Shown piece by piece: positions 36,101 to 43,190 of a stretch of DNA of 64,000 nt. The stretch lies in assembly GCA_024036415.1 (NCBI GenBank), contig JAMWET010006583.1:171001-235000 (forward strand), in the 5' to 3' direction. The translations under genes and the position numbers were made by a program. The notes under the pieces were generated by a model. It did no database searches. It had not been told where the DNA came from and saw only the letters and a list, made by a program, of their open reading frames with translations. Source of the stretch: Prochilodus magdalenae (lineage: Eukaryota; Chordata; Actinopteri; Characiformes; Prochilodontidae). Each line of letters starts with the position of its first letter. Positions within the stretch are counted from its first letter, which is position 1.

Positions 36101-37550
36101 AGAGCCTGCATACAGCTCAGAGCTCGCAGCCTGTCCAAGCCCTATCCATCACCCAGCTCGCACACACGCTCACACGTACCACCAGGGTCACCATGCCATC
36201 CGAGATCAAAGAGACCCCCCCAGCCCAAAGCGGGACAGAGAGACAAAGCACTTACGCCTTCTTCCCGCAGATTGATCCCTGGTACCAGTTCCTGCACGTG
36301 CTGAAATACTTCTTCTTGGTGCCCATGACCTGCTGAAGGGCGCACATGTTGGGCCTGCCGATGAGAGGTGTAGCAGGGAGGACAAGAAGAAAGGAGAAGA
36401 ATTCCAGGACTGGATTCAACATGACATACTTTTTAGAGGCAGTCCAGTTAGCAGCGTTTTTGTGCAAGGCTTTCGACAAATTGGTGTTAATGACACAGGT
36501 GGAAGTTAAAAGGTATTAAAGCAAAAAGCCATCAGTTCTACTACTACTCAGATTCCATTTTATAGAAGGCTTTGATAAGGTTTTGGGAAACAATTTGACA
36601 AAGTCTAAGTAATAATTAAAAAAAAAAAAAGTTTTAGCCAAGTCAGTATTATGGAAACATTATTTTTTGTAATTTATTTATTTATATATTTATATTTACC
36701 AATCAAAAATTTAAAATGCCTTTGATAAAATGATTTTTTTTATTATTGTGTAATCAATTTCTCAGTTTAACAATTTAATACATTTCTCAGTTTTACCTTA
36801 GCAAAAATAATAAATAAATAAACAAATAAATAAGTTTGCCAGTGTTTGGAAAACAAATTAAAAAGTCAATTAGTTAAACATTTGTTGAACAAATTAAACA
36901 ACTTTCACAAATTACTTGAACTTCATTGTCTGACAATGTTTGAAAATAAAAAAACATATTTAAAGTTTTTTTTTTTTATTTCAAAAAGCTTTCATCTATA
37001 GATTTGCAACTCTAGCCATCCAACTGACAAAATCAGTCATATAAATGGTTCATTGACCATTTTATTAAATCCAAAAACAAATTTAAATAAAAGTTTGATT
37101 AAAAAAAAACTCCAAGTCAGTCCAGTCTGTAGTTTCTAAAATCTGAAGTTTAATTTTTAGCTAAGGATCAATATTTTACTTTCACAAATATTAATCATTA
37201 ATCCATGCCAATGAATAACTAAAGCATAACAGGTTGACAGACTTTAGGAAAGCAGATTAAACCCTCACCTGTAAGTTTAGCATTTAGGAAAACCTGGAAT
37301 ATTATTAATTCGTCTTTAAAACACGTCTTATTAAAAACACGTCTTTAGAATTCCATTACAGTTTTCCAATATTTAGATTTGTGGATTCCCAAAAGAAACT
37401 CACTCCTGAGTGGGGAATGAATAAGCCTTACCCCTGCTTCTTGGCCCGGATACGGCTGTGAGACACGATCTTATCATAAGCAGACGAGTCCACCTGGTCC
37501 AGGTAGGAAAGGGCCAGCAGGGCCAAGGTGGTCACCAGCAGGAGCTTCAT
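171..37550 (-). CDS. postn: Periostin gene, 5' half (10 coding exons, continues off the left edge)
   Basis: Gene-level entry. Periostin is a secreted matricellular protein that binds collagen, fibronectin and integrins; in fish it is expressed in fin mesenchyme, myosepta and other connective tissue. Ten exons join in phase: 37432-37550, 36256-36354, 18866-18930, 17901-18058, 15996-16160, 15282-15428, 14994-15138, 8744-8956, 4989-5123 and 171-319. Together they give 1395 nt (465 codons) with no stop or frameshift. Domain order is signal peptide, EMI (Cys-rich), FAS1-1, FAS1-2 and the first part of FAS1-3. Human periostin is about 836 residues, so a little over half is here. Residue-level similarity is closest to periostin rather than TGFBI: CALQQ..GTKKKYFSTC, INKR.LTKDLKN, IMAGTAYETLEG, YNGQ.LETLGGK. 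The neighbour trpc4 supports the POSTN-TRPC4 syntenic block. Whether this is postna or postnb cannot be told from sequence alone. Confidence 0.95.
1350..1745. mobile_element. AT-rich MITE copy
   Basis: Same family as 17229-17778: gatcttgacaagtaaaatg at one side, then a TATA-rich interior with actatattagcagaatt and tagatataagat. Ends eroded. Confidence 0.6.
2500..2738 (+). mobile_element. LINE-like 3' tail
   Basis: T-rich 3' UTR-like sequence ending tgcatgtgacaataaacacttgaatc. Same type of terminus as at 35400 and 22380. Fragment only. Confidence 0.45.
4989..5123 (-). CDS. postn: postn exon 9: start of FAS1 domain 3
   Basis: 135 nt encoding AKQVTELIGRSQSTFGDMVN, ELGLSAAMGPEI and the FAS1 H1-type motif EYTLLAPLNGAFT. 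Human reads AKQVIELAGKQQTTFTDLVAQLGLASALRPDGEYTLLAPVNNAFS. The acceptor is gcccctgaag|CC, which has a weaker pyrimidine tract than the other introns; the donor is ACTG|gtgggt. It is placed by phase and homology. An AT-rich MITE starts about 78 bases 5' of the acceptor. Confidence 0.88.
5201..5850. mobile_element. Two AT-rich MITE copies next to postn exon 9
   Basis: First copy about 5201-5437 (gaggtcttgtcaagcaagac ... atcactttttgcagtg). The second copy starts at about 5458 (cactacaaatgagatctggg) and runs to about 5850. Same family as 17229-17778. Confidence 0.65.
6071..6145. repeat. CTAT microsatellite
   Basis: About 18 near-perfect tetranucleotide units. Confidence 0.95.
6780..7330. repeat. 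Degenerate dispersed teleost repeat
   Basis: Marker blocks: gaagatccaaccatggccca, catagaacatggtcccactg, accctcccaaacaactagtgg. Widespread in fish genomes from memory; probably an old DNA transposon, class not assigned. Confidence 0.5.
7805..8030 (+). mobile_element. SINE-like repeat
   Basis: Carries the widespread fish motif gagcaaggcacctaacccc, then gtgctcactgcccactagtg and ggatgagttaaatgcagaag. The upstream ggatcgattccctga resembles a decayed B box. Related fragments: about 32990-33110 and 61665-61830. Confidence 0.65.
8465..8702 (-). mobile_element. tRNA-derived SINE
   Basis: On the minus strand it starts TTGGTGTAGCTTAGTGG, an A-box-like element. A B-box GGGTTCAAATCCCGG follows about 75 bases later, then the tRNA-unrelated part with gagcgtcagctaactgccgt. 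Upstream (8335-8460) lies a separate fish repeat (gaccagcgtttctcaaccctgg). Confidence 0.8.
8744..8956 (-). CDS. postn: postn exon 8: rest of FAS1 domain 2
   Basis: 213 nt encoding ALLGYHLLSSMQCSEAIMAG, TAYETLEGSNVEIGCDGES, LTVNGVKMVLKKDIVTSNG and the H2 motif VIHLIEQVLMPDS. This is closely collinear with human periostin (LQCSESIMGGAVFETLEGNTIEIGCDGDS). The acceptor is cgccctcccag|CC and the donor TCGG|gtgagt. The phase-1 Ala codon is completed by CC at the start of exon 9. A tRNA-derived SINE lies about 40 bases beyond the donor. Confidence 0.94.
9845..10450. repeat. Tandem 155-165-bp satellite-like units
   Basis: Repeated blocks: gagtctatggga / gactctatgggaggaa, gaggagtgtgggtcagt, ctgtggattagagttt, gagatctgccct. 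Related units at 63640-63990 at the other end of the window. Confidence 0.75.
10590..11222. repeat. Purine-only GAA/GAT-rich tract
   Basis: About 630 bases almost entirely A and G on the plus strand with periodic GAT/GGT triplets. Open in most frames, giving artefactual Glu/Asp-, Lys- or Ser-rich ORFs. Non-coding, inside postn intron 7. Confidence 0.92.
13525..13858. mobile_element. hAT-like MITE
   Basis: Begins gggtgggcgatatgacgata and carries a gcgacgatata motif near its other end; the interior has ggaagtcaatggaaccaga. Fragments of the same family lie at about 38650-38880 and, inverted, at about 47700-47880. Confidence 0.55.
14415..14960 (-). mobile_element. Deleted Tc1-like element, copy 1 (rearranged, with foldback)
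   Basis: On the minus strand it encodes the transposase block with [13 protein letters not shown] sequence around the first catalytic Asp. The distal end carries the family terminal sequence ttccttctgggtgcagct near 14930-14950. At 14436-14492 a short segment is present in both orientations around a 7-base spacer, forming a perfect-looking hairpin. The C-terminal half is missing. Confidence 0.75.
14994..15138 (-). CDS. postn: postn exon 7: start of FAS1 domain 2
   Basis: 145 nt encoding AAFNVETSLLEKLGAPG, then the FAS1 H1 motif HYTLFAPTDTAF, and DKMDRDVIERVLGDKTVVK. Human reads FRAAAITSDILEALGRDGHFTLFAPTNEAF here. The acceptor is ctccatgtag|GCG and the donor AAAG|gtaaga (phase 1). A rearranged Tc1-like element ends about 35 bases downstream of this donor. 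Confidence 0.93.
15282..15428 (-). CDS. postn: postn exon 6: end of FAS1 domain 1
   Basis: 147 nt, 49 codons, phase 0 at both ends. It encodes IVTVNCARITHANQVATNG and then the FAS1 H2-type motif NGVVHVIDRVI, followed by TAVGNTIKDVISNHKDLSSLN leading into FAS1-2. The acceptor is ggtttccag|ATT and the donor AAT|gtacgg. Because it is frame-neutral, skipping it would not break the reading frame; I see no direct evidence that it is alternative. Confidence 0.93.
15996..16160 (-). CDS. postn: postn exon 5: middle of FAS1 domain 1
   Basis: 165 nt, exactly 55 codons, phase 0 at both ends. It encodes TARTALESNVNNELYNSLHY, then HMINKRLLTKDLKNDMSLES and MYNNLKLHINHYSNG. Human periostin reads LESNVNVELLNALHSHMINKRMLTKDLKN at this point. 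The acceptor is gtgttattgcag|A and the donor GGA|gtatgt. Confidence 0.94.
16890..17203. mobile_element. AT-rich MITE copy
   Basis: Ends ttgccaagatctcatgtcttgc-type sequence plus agtg at 17203. Interior matches the family (atctgccaatacggtgag). Confidence 0.6.
17229..17778. mobile_element. AT-rich MITE with cactgcaaaaa ends
   Basis: 550 bp. Left end CACTGCAAAAAGTGATATCC, right end ctcattctttgcagtg (inverted). The interior is AT-rich with internal inverted blocks around tattagcagataatttgactt. Non-coding. An adjacent older copy ends at 17203. Confidence 0.7.
17901..18058 (-). CDS. postn: postn exon 4: start of FAS1 domain 1
   Basis: 158 nt encoding the link from EMI into FAS1-1: APIDTVYGTLALVHADITKR, then YSDLSKIKEEIDGSG and the conserved FAS1 H1-type motif YTMFAPSDDAW. 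The acceptor is gacctccag|TG and the donor AGT|gtatgt. It ends in phase 0. A Tc1-like fragment begins only about 70 bases 5' of this acceptor (at about 18130), inside the likely branch-point region. Confidence 0.93.
18130..18435 (+). mobile_element. Deleted Tc1-like element, copy 2 (3' end only)
   Basis: Starts in the conserved transposase C-terminal segment ([20 protein letters not shown], then [20 protein letters not shown] and stop). It runs through the shared 3' tail (aataaatattgatcatatca) to gggtgcagctgtt. 5' truncated. Confidence 0.8.
18866..18930 (-). CDS. postn: postn exon 3: end of EMI domain
   Basis: A 65-nt micro-exon, too short to show as an ORF. It is recognised from VVLYECCPGYMKLEG followed by TQGCPA, matching human TVLYECCPGYMRMEGMKGCPA. 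The CC-G-Y motif is the EMI signature. The acceptor is gtttttgcag|G and the donor GCAG|gtcagt. It completes the split Ala codon from exon 2 and leaves phase 1. It lies 17.3 kb from exon 2, so intron 2 is by far the largest intron here. Confidence 0.92.
18988..19360. repeat. Dispersed fish repeat (copy a)
   Basis: Marker blocks: atcagctccactgaccatac, ctgttcttcaatggtcagga, ggaccaccacagagcaggta, tggatcattctcagcactgc. Copies also at 39518-39960 and 47398-47580. Common in otophysan genomes by my recollection; class uncertain. Confidence 0.65.
19669..19984. repeat. Large imperfect palindrome
   Basis: Left arm about 19669-19815 and right arm about 19834-19984 are inverse copies (cagtctacagggcagac, aaggtcacactaacattagc, ggctagtaaagaat, ggctgtaatggctagctaag) with a spacer of about 20 bases and a few small indels. 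Could be a foldback element or a hairpin-generating rearrangement. Confidence 0.85.
20688..20896. repeat. ACC/AAT-type minisatellite in LINE 3' UTR
   Basis: Units of accaccaat / accaccaac / accaccagt. Gives artefactual Pro-Pro-Ile and Val-Leu ORFs. Confidence 0.9.
21178..22279. mobile_element. Non-autonomous hAT-like element with 8-bp target duplication
   Basis: 1102 bp. Ends are TAGGGCTG and CAGCCCTA (inverted). The flanking GTATGTAT occurs at 21170-21177 and again at 22280-22287, an exact 8-bp target site duplication, diagnostic of hAT insertion. The interior holds only a 68-codon ORF (21405-21611) of unknown nature and subterminal cgacgagtcgaat/attcgactg repeats. Confidence 0.88.
22485..22915. 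repeat. Inverted pair of LTR-like 3' ends
   Basis: Plus-strand 22485-22705 ends ctttgtattcaataaatccg; minus-strand 22915-22735 reads the same motif (ttgtatttaataaatctgct). Both begin with tctcagttctaagccttgtt. The arms are diverged in the middle. The shared AATAAA suggests retroelement transcript ends. Confidence 0.65.
23008..23779 (+). mobile_element. Deleted Tc1-like element, copy 3 (full length, both ends)
   Basis: About 772 bp with matching TACACTCATC and GATGAGTGTA ends, including the TA target. Conceptual translation gives a Tc1 transposase middle (a decayed form of [20 protein letters not shown], then [14 protein letters not shown]), then jumps to LPHHLQEL...PRRLACWVS. The second Asp and the Glu of the DDE triad are deleted, so it is non-autonomous. 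In this copy the first motif reads SDESHF. Confidence 0.85.
25031..25249. repeat. 73-bp tandem repeat, three copies
   Basis: Unit begins cagtacaccatgaagatagc at 25031, 25104 and 25177. The first two are essentially identical; the third has a few changes at its end. Confidence 0.93.
26310..26880 (+). pseudogene. Harbinger-like element remnant with MYB/SANT-type ORF
   Basis: 26640-26780 encodes VRKPRFSWTVDKEEKLMKLV and SPPLYHDRVEK, a MYB/SANT-like DNA-binding domain of the kind carried by PIF/Harbinger transposons. The frame then breaks and continues in another frame as WTEFAQALEIPGFNVSPEM. Inverted short repeats (ccttacactaaacgat / atcgttcagtgtaagg) at 26313 and 26420 suggest a terminal region. 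No nuclease gene present. Confidence 0.6.
29527..30076 (-). mobile_element. Deleted Tc1-like element, copy 4
   Basis: Minus-strand copy with the terminal cacactcatcatc run at its 3' end (expanded to a CAT run) and the C-terminal transposase block at 29680-29850. The first-Asp block follows at 29860-29960. The 5' end is lost near 30076, where unrelated sequence begins. It carries the shorter internal junction (aagatgaatccagaag). Confidence 0.8.
30991..31520 (-). mobile_element. Deleted Tc1-like element, copy 5
   Basis: Minus-strand copy lacking the C-terminal end. Transposase-like sequence from the RNLYSS region back to the N-terminal part, with the same aagatgaatccagaag junction as copy 4. 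The end near 31500 has the shared cacccaccaaatttcattcc segment. Confidence 0.78.
32236..32278. repeat. GT/TA microsatellite
   Basis: tgtgtatgtatgtgtata followed by a TA run. Confidence 0.9.
32270..33250 (+). repeat. Two partial copies of the 51664-type repeat
   Basis: 32270-32520 and 32780-33250 (with interruptions) share gaccgtacgcttccatac and ggtctttggccacgcccaca. Between them, and at 32990-33110, lie unrelated and SINE-like segments. Confidence 0.6.
33308..33333. repeat. AC microsatellite
   Basis: About 13 AC units. Confidence 0.9.
34203..34345 (-). mobile_element. Deleted Tc1-like element, copy 6 (short fragment)
   Basis: A 140-bp fragment of the C-terminal transposase region ([19 protein letters not shown]) on the minus strand, with small indels relative to the others. 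Confidence 0.7.
35085..35402 (+). mobile_element. LINE-like 3' tail
   Basis: Ends with gaggagcgtaatttcgtt ... gacaaataaaaccacttgacttg, the typical teleost non-LTR 3' terminus. No coding region retained. Confidence 0.55.
36256..36354 (-). CDS. postn: postn exon 2: first part of EMI domain
   Basis: 99 nt: one base completing Gly, 32 codons, then two bases. It reads PNMCALQQVMGTKKKYF, then STCRNWYQGSICGKK, nearly identical to the human EMI domain. The EMI domain is the cysteine-rich N-terminal module that mediates multimerisation and binding to fibronectin and type I collagen. The acceptor is catcggcag|G and the donor GC|gtaagt. Phases match exon 1 on one side and exon 3 on the other. Confidence 0.93.
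37432..37550 (-). CDS. postn: postn exon 1: start codon and signal peptide
   Basis: The ATG is at 37550-37548. The exon encodes 39 residues plus two bases. It opens with a hydrophobic signal peptide (MKLLLVTTLALLALS), then a mature N-terminus, AYDKIVSHSRIRAKKQ, that resembles human periostin's HYDKILAHSRIRGRDQG. The donor reads GG|gtaagg at 37431-37430 and leaves phase 2. This ATG is chosen because it begins the signal peptide and lies about 75 bases downstream of a TATA box. A weak acceptor-like ctgcag lies just 5' of the ATG (near 37566), so a separate 5' non-coding exon cannot be excluded. Confidence 0.92.
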
Positions 37551-37622
37551 TATGGCTGTCCCCCTGCAGACCAAACCCACTGAAAAACCAGGAGAAATGG
37601 GAGCAGGCTACAGAGGAGCAGT

Positions 37623-37629
37623 TTTTATA
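37623..37629 (-). promoter_or_regulatory. postn: Probable TATA box of postn
   Basis: On the minus strand the sequence reads TATAAAAA about 75 bases upstream of the exon 1 ATG, within a stretch flanked by C-rich sequence. A start site about 30 bases downstream would fall near 37600 and give a short leader of about 50 bases. This is inferred from motif and position only. Confidence 0.5.
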
Positions 37630-37997
37630 TCACCCCTCCCCTCCACTCACACTCCCTCACACTCACACACACAGAGGGGATGAATGCAGAGTGCAAATAT
37701 CAACCTATGTAACCTCTCCCTCCCTCAGAGCCTGGGAAGCCCTGGACGTCTGACTTGTGTTCCTCTGAGGAGCTGAACACCTAAAGGTGGCGGTGCTCGT
37801 TTGTCTGCTTCCCCTTATTTACATTTCACCAGGTCAATAAGCTTACGGTATTACTCCATCGTATCTTCCACCCGAGTGGCTTCAGGAGTTAAACACTCCA
37901 TTACTTCGTTACTGTAGTTACTAAAAATAAAAATCTGCTTATGACTGTTTATGGATTTATACGAGAAGGAGAAGCAGTAGCATTGCTGCATCTCTCA

Positions 37998-38660
37998 CCA
38001 TCAGAAGAATTGTTGCACCTTGAAGGAATCAGCCCACAGGAACGAAACTTGGTGGGTAGGTTTGACATCATGGGACATGCAAATTGGTTCACACTCGGCC
38101 CCACATATGTGACGTAAGCAAGGACGGGTCTTACCTCTGTACCTGACTGACCCAACACCACCATTACAGACATCCAGCACCATCGGCAGACGGCTGCACC
38201 ACGCAGGACTACATGCACACAGACCGTTACCACGACTCTCCTTAACACCACGTCACCGTCACCAAAGACTGCAGTGGTGTCGTACCAGACTGTCATGGAG
38301 TGACTCAGAATGGCAGCGGGTCATCTTCAGTGACGAGTCCCGCTTTAGTCTTGGTGGAGACGCCCAACGAATCCGTGTGTGGAGGCACCGTGGTCAGCAC
38401 CAAGATGAACGGTGTGTTATCACATGTCCAGAAGGCCTGGTGTCACTCCACCTCCACCCCTACCGCACCATCTGCAGGAACTGTGTGAGGATGTTCAAGC
38501 TGCATGGGATGGATTATCACAGGACACCATCAGGAACCTCTACAGCTCCATACCGAGACGTCTGGCGTGTTGGGTTAGCAAACACGGCGGCCCGACGCCA
38601 TACTGAGAGACAGACTTCTGTATGTGTAGCTCAATAAATATTGATCATATCAGTCTATAT
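37998..38660 (+). mobile_element. Deleted Tc1-like element, copy 7
   Basis: Plus-strand copy, nearly complete. It keeps the longer internal junction (an extra stretch of about 20 bases, tgttatcacatg, before tccagaag). It lies about 370 bp upstream of the postn TATA box and ends against a hAT-like MITE fragment. Confidence 0.8.
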
Positions 38661-39517
38661 GTGTATAATCGCTGTCCAAAGAAGGCAACGGAATGGATTT
38701 TAATGGAAGTCAATGGAACCGGACTTTTTCCCAGGAATTTTTAGGCCACCTCTGTTGGTTCACTCATCTGGAAACTTTCACATAAGGCAAACAGCAGATG
38801 CTGTGTTCAAATGATGCATGAAAGTAAAAATCGAGAAAAATAGAGATACATTTTCCTCCGGAATGTTGGGATATCTATGTGACTCTGGAAAAGCCTGCTC
38901 TCAAACGGCGCAGTGTCTTCTAGACTGCTGAAGTGAAGATATTAGGATGATAGCTTTACTGCCATGTAAAGCCATCCCATCCTCCTCTGACTCTCTCCTG
39001 ATCTCTGGGCTTCCATCCAGGTCTAATATACTGTACGAGTGTGACAGTTTAGCTGCAGGCTAGCTGCGGGATTAGGCCTCGGGGATCTCTCTGGACAAGT
39101 CAAAGCCAGACGGGAGCATTTTAAAAGGGAAGGGATACGCTCCCGGGAATTAGAGCTTCTCTTATCTCACTTGTTCTGGCACTGACAGGTGTATGGAAAG
39201 AGTGAACAGGGAACTGGGGGTTGGACGAGAGTATGAGAGCGTGAGTAACCCAAGAGGAGGGGCTTTAGATATGAGCATCAGTGTTTGACTTAACCCTGTG
39301 TGCATCACTACCTCTAGTGGTGGAGGTAGAGTAGCACAGCTTTAGGCAAAGGCTCAAAGCTGCTGTTGCACCAAACCCAAGATTCAAATTCAGATCATAT
39401 GTAGGAATGTAGGCAAATGAGAGCGGTCAGCGGAGTGGACGCCGCTTTCCAAATTTATGATCCACTGAGGGGTAAAGCAACTCAGTTCACTGGATTGGCT
39501 GCCCACCCTCACTTCAT

Positions 39518-39960
39518 CTTATCAGCTCCACTGACCATACAGGACACTCTGTAGGTGTACAGGTCCAGACTGTAGTCCATCTGTTTCTCTGTATACTGTA
39601 TTACCCTGTTCTTCAATGGTCAGGACCCCCACAGGACCACCACAGAGCAGGGATGATGTGGGTGGTGGATCATTCTCAGCACTGCAGTGATACTGACGTG
39701 GTGGTGTGTTAGTGTGTGAGTGGCTGCTGGACAACTCAGTGTGAGTGCTGTCCTGTGGGCAGCATCCTGTGACCGGCGTCCTGTGTCCACTAGTCCTTCA
39801 TCAGAGGATGACCAACACTGCACTGTGCAGCAGCAGATGAGCTATCGTCTCTGACTGCACATCTACAAGGTGGACCAGCACGGTAGGAGTGTCTAATAGA
39901 GTGGACAGTGAGTGGACACATTTCTGTCTTTGTCCTCATGTGTTGGACCGTTTCCACTCC
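39518..39960. repeat. Dispersed fish repeat (copy b)
   Basis: Longest copy of the 18988-type repeat, including gtgttagtgtgtgagtggct and gatgagctatcgtctctgac. Confidence 0.65.
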
Positions 39961-40226
39961 ATGCCACAGTGAGGCCTTTTCAGGTACAGAGTGGTATTAT
40001 GAAACAGGACAGGCTGTGTCTAGCCGGCTAGCATGCTAGCTTCAATAGTTATCTTTGCAATACCATACATAGACGTCTTTTATGGCCTCATGTCCTCCAT
40101 CCAACCAAAATAGTTGTTTTTGACTTACTGGTCAACTGTCCTCTTGCTGTCATAAAGTTTTATTCTGGATACTTGTGATGTCAGAGCACCAGTAAGTCGA
40201 ATCTTGGGTGTCTGGATCTTTTTAGC

Positions 40227-40637
40227 TGAGCTAGATGACGAGTCCTGCTTTAGTCTTGGTAGAGACCACCAACAAATCCGTGTGTGGAGGCACCGTGGTC
40301 AGCACCAAGATGAACGTTTGTGGTCACACGTCCAGAAGGCCTGGTGTCCCTCCACCTCCACCCCTACCGCACCCTCTGCAGGAACTGTGTGAGGATGTTC
40401 AAGCTGCATGGGATGGATTATCACAGGACACCATTAGGAACCTCTACAGCTCCATACCGAGACGTCTGGCGTGTTGGGTTAGCAAACACAGCGGCCCGAC
40501 GCCATACTGAGAGACAGGCTTCTGTATGTGTAGCTCAATAAATATTGATCATATCAGTCTAAATTTATCACCAGTTATTGATCCTGGTCACCTTCATCTT
40601 CCTTCCCAACACTACTGCAATCTCACATGTCATTCTG
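40227..40637 (+). mobile_element. Deleted Tc1-like element, copy 8
   Basis: Plus-strand copy starting at the first-Asp block and running to the 3' tail. It carries the longer internal junction, like copies 7 and 10. Confidence 0.78.
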
Positions 40638-41379
40638 GGAGAAGATATTCAAATAGTAATTTCTGATCAAGTTGGGCAAATATACGGTAACATGCCATGC
40701 TTTACAACAGGCTAGTAGGATGAATATTTTATTGGCTACATGTTAAAACCCAAACCCCCTGCTGCAAATTAACTCAGGACTGTTAAAGCCCTTGAGCAAG
40801 TCTTGCAATGTCAGACGGAGCGCAGCAGGGTGCTAATCCGAAACAGATAGAGCAGATAAGCCCACTGTGCCACACCAAAGGGTAGTTAGTCAGTTAGAAC
40901 CTAGCGAAGAATGCCACCCAGGGTTTAGCTGCCCCCTCCTGTGAAGTACTGCGGTGGGTCTAGGCTAAAACCATTACAACCACACAGGCCCTTAGACAAG
41001 AGAAGCACATGAAGGGACTCAGCTCGGGGCACCTTGCTAGGCCTGCCTCATCCGGGGACTGTCTACACGGCCAGCTCTCGGGACAGGCAAGTTGGGTTTG
41101 ATAAGGGTGTGATAAGCTGAAAATGGAATTACTAGCCTATGTGTTGTGTAATGGGTGGGCAATTTCAGCAATGCATTGGAAACCGTCAGATATTAGCAAC
41201 ATCTTGCCTCGTGTTTCTCTAAATCCATTCAGCTGGACGTTTTTGGAATGAAATCGCTGATGGGATGAGCCATGTGGGATAAAAGGCAGTAACCCGAGTG
41301 ATATTTCCCAGTTTTTGGGTTAATTCCATCCATTCAAATGTTTTGGGAGTTCACTTTGTATTTGCACAACGAAGACAGT

Positions 41380-41381
<2 letters not shown>

Positions 41382-41431
<50 letters not shown>

Positions 41432-41466
41432 AGAGAGAGAGGGAGAGACAGAGAGAGAGAGAGAGA
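41382..41466. repeat. GA microsatellite
   Basis: GA run with a few interruptions (gagaaagactgaga, gggagagaca). Confidence 0.92.
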
Positions 41467-41689
41467 TCAAAGCTCGATTTCCATATAAGACAGTGACCCA
41501 GTTAGTGCTCCAGCCAAGAAGAAGAAAGCACCAAAAGACATGATGTGTCGGAACTAACTGAACTAAGACGAGCAACATGGTGTTCGGCAACTCATTAGCG
41601 CCCCCCTTTGCCCCTCCTCTTTGATTTGTGGTGAGATTAAATACTGCTGTATTTCAAGTTTCATAACTCAGAGTTCATTCCATGTTGGT

Positions 41690-41934
41690 ACACACTCATC
41701 TCCAGAAGAACTGCTGCACCCAGAGAGAGGTGTGGGAGTGCAGGTGTGTGGGGAAGGAGGATAAAGGTGACCAGGATCAATAACTGATGATAAATTTAGA
41801 CTGATATGATCAATATTTATTGAGCTACACATACAGAAGTCTGTCTCTCAGTATGGCGTCGGGCCGCCGTGTTTGTTAACCCAACACGCCAGACGTCTCG
41901 GCATCATGGAGCCGTAGAGGTTCCTGACTGTGGA
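41690..41934 (-). mobile_element. Deleted Tc1-like element, copy 9 (end fragment)
   Basis: Minus-strand end fragment: acacactcatctcc terminus, ctgctgcacccagag, the shared tail and the [17 protein letters not shown] coding end. Beyond 41934 the sequence is unrelated. Confidence 0.75.
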
Positions 41935-42059
41935 CTGCAGGCAGGCCAGTTCAGCACCCGGGCTCTTCTTCTGTGATGCTGTGCTGTTGTGATGGATGCA
42001 GTATGGGGTGTAGTAGGGGGGGCCTTCCCTGACCTGGTCTGGATGGGAGCACACGTTGT

Positions 42060-42530
42060 CCTGAAACCTCTATATGCTGTTCAGCATTGATAGTGCCTTT
42101 CCAGATGTGTAAGCGGCCCAAGCCATAGGCACTAATGCAAATACCCATAGCCTCAGAGAGGCAGGCTTCTGGATGGTGTGCTGATAACAAGCCTGATGGA
42201 GCTCTGCTCCTGAGTCCGCAGGACATGGCGTCTGTGGTTTTCATACAGAATTCCAGAATTGGATTCATCTGACCACAGAACAGTTTACCATTTTTACTGA
42301 GCTCTGGCCCAGAGAAGTCGGCGACGTTTCTGCGTTTCTGGATTGTGTTGACATATGGGTTCTTCTTTACATTATACAGCTTTGACTTGTGTTTGTGGAG
42401 TGCACAGCTAATGATATCTGGAGGTGTTTCTGAGGCCATGCAGTGATTCCCAGTACAGAATCATGCCTGTTTTAAAGTAGTGCCGTATGAGGGCCTGAGG
42501 ATTGTGTAGTTGGAGCTGTTCTGTACGGAG
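42060..42530. repeat. Degenerate dispersed teleost repeat (second copy)
   Basis: Related to 57650-58230; shares the agagaagtcggcgacgtttc type block. Directly abuts the GT-rich array. Confidence 0.5.
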
Positions 42531-42656
42531 GAAGCCTTCCACCCATGTGCAGGATAAATCAACAGTTAATCGTTTAGTTGCAGTAATTGCTGGAAAAGGG
42601 AGATCACTCCAGATACAGAAAGCAAAGGTTATTGCACAGGACACTTTTGCCACTGT

Positions 42657-42812
42657 CTGTGTGTGTGCGCGTTTTGGCCGTGTGCAGATGTTGGCTCTCT
42701 GTGTGCATCTGTTGGCTGTGTGTGTGTGTGTGTGTGTGTGCATGTTCATTGGCTTTGTGTGTGTGTGTGCATTTGTTGGCTGTGTGTGTGTGTGTGTGTG
42801 TGGGTTCATTGG

Positions 42813-42883
<71 letters not shown>

Positions 42884-42995
42884 TGTTAATTGGCTGTGTG
42901 TGTGCGTGTTCATTGACTGTGTGTGTGTGCGTGCATCTGTTGGCTGTGTGTGTGTGTGTGCGCGTGTTCACTGGCTGTTTGTGTGCATCTGTTGG

Positions 42996-43028
<33 letters not shown>

Positions 43029-43190
43029 CGTTGACTGTGTGTGCGTGTGTGTGTGTGCATCTGTTGGCTGTGTGTGCGTGTGTCTGCGTGTCCATTGCGT
43101 GTGTGTGTGTGTGTGTGCGTGTTCGTTGGCTGTGTGTGTGTGTGTGTGTGTGTGTGTGTTCACTGGCTGTGTGTGTGTGTGTGTGTGTGC
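42657..43190. repeat. Interrupted GT array
   Basis: About 530 bases of GT runs separated by catctgttggct / gttcattggct blocks, i.e. a compound minisatellite. The longest pure run is at about 42813-42878. Explains the Cys/Val- and His/Thr-rich ORFs on both strands. Confidence 0.92.

Larger units (their letters stand above)
18931..36255 (-). other. postn intron 2 (17.3 kb): transposon-packed intron, no gene
   Basis: It holds the dispersed repeat at 18988-19360, a 315-bp palindrome (19669-19984), a LINE fragment split by a hAT element (20475-22386), an inverted LTR-like pair (22485-22915) and four Tc1-like copies. It also holds a 73-bp triplet repeat (25031-25249), a Harbinger-like MYB remnant (26310-26880) and several microsatellites. 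No conserved exon was seen; short ORFs are explained by the repeats. Regions 27300-28790 and 33490-34180 show nothing I can name. Confidence 0.6.

Noticed and set aside
36062..36304. 80-codon plus-strand ORF
   Set aside because: Antisense to postn exon 2 and its flanking intron.
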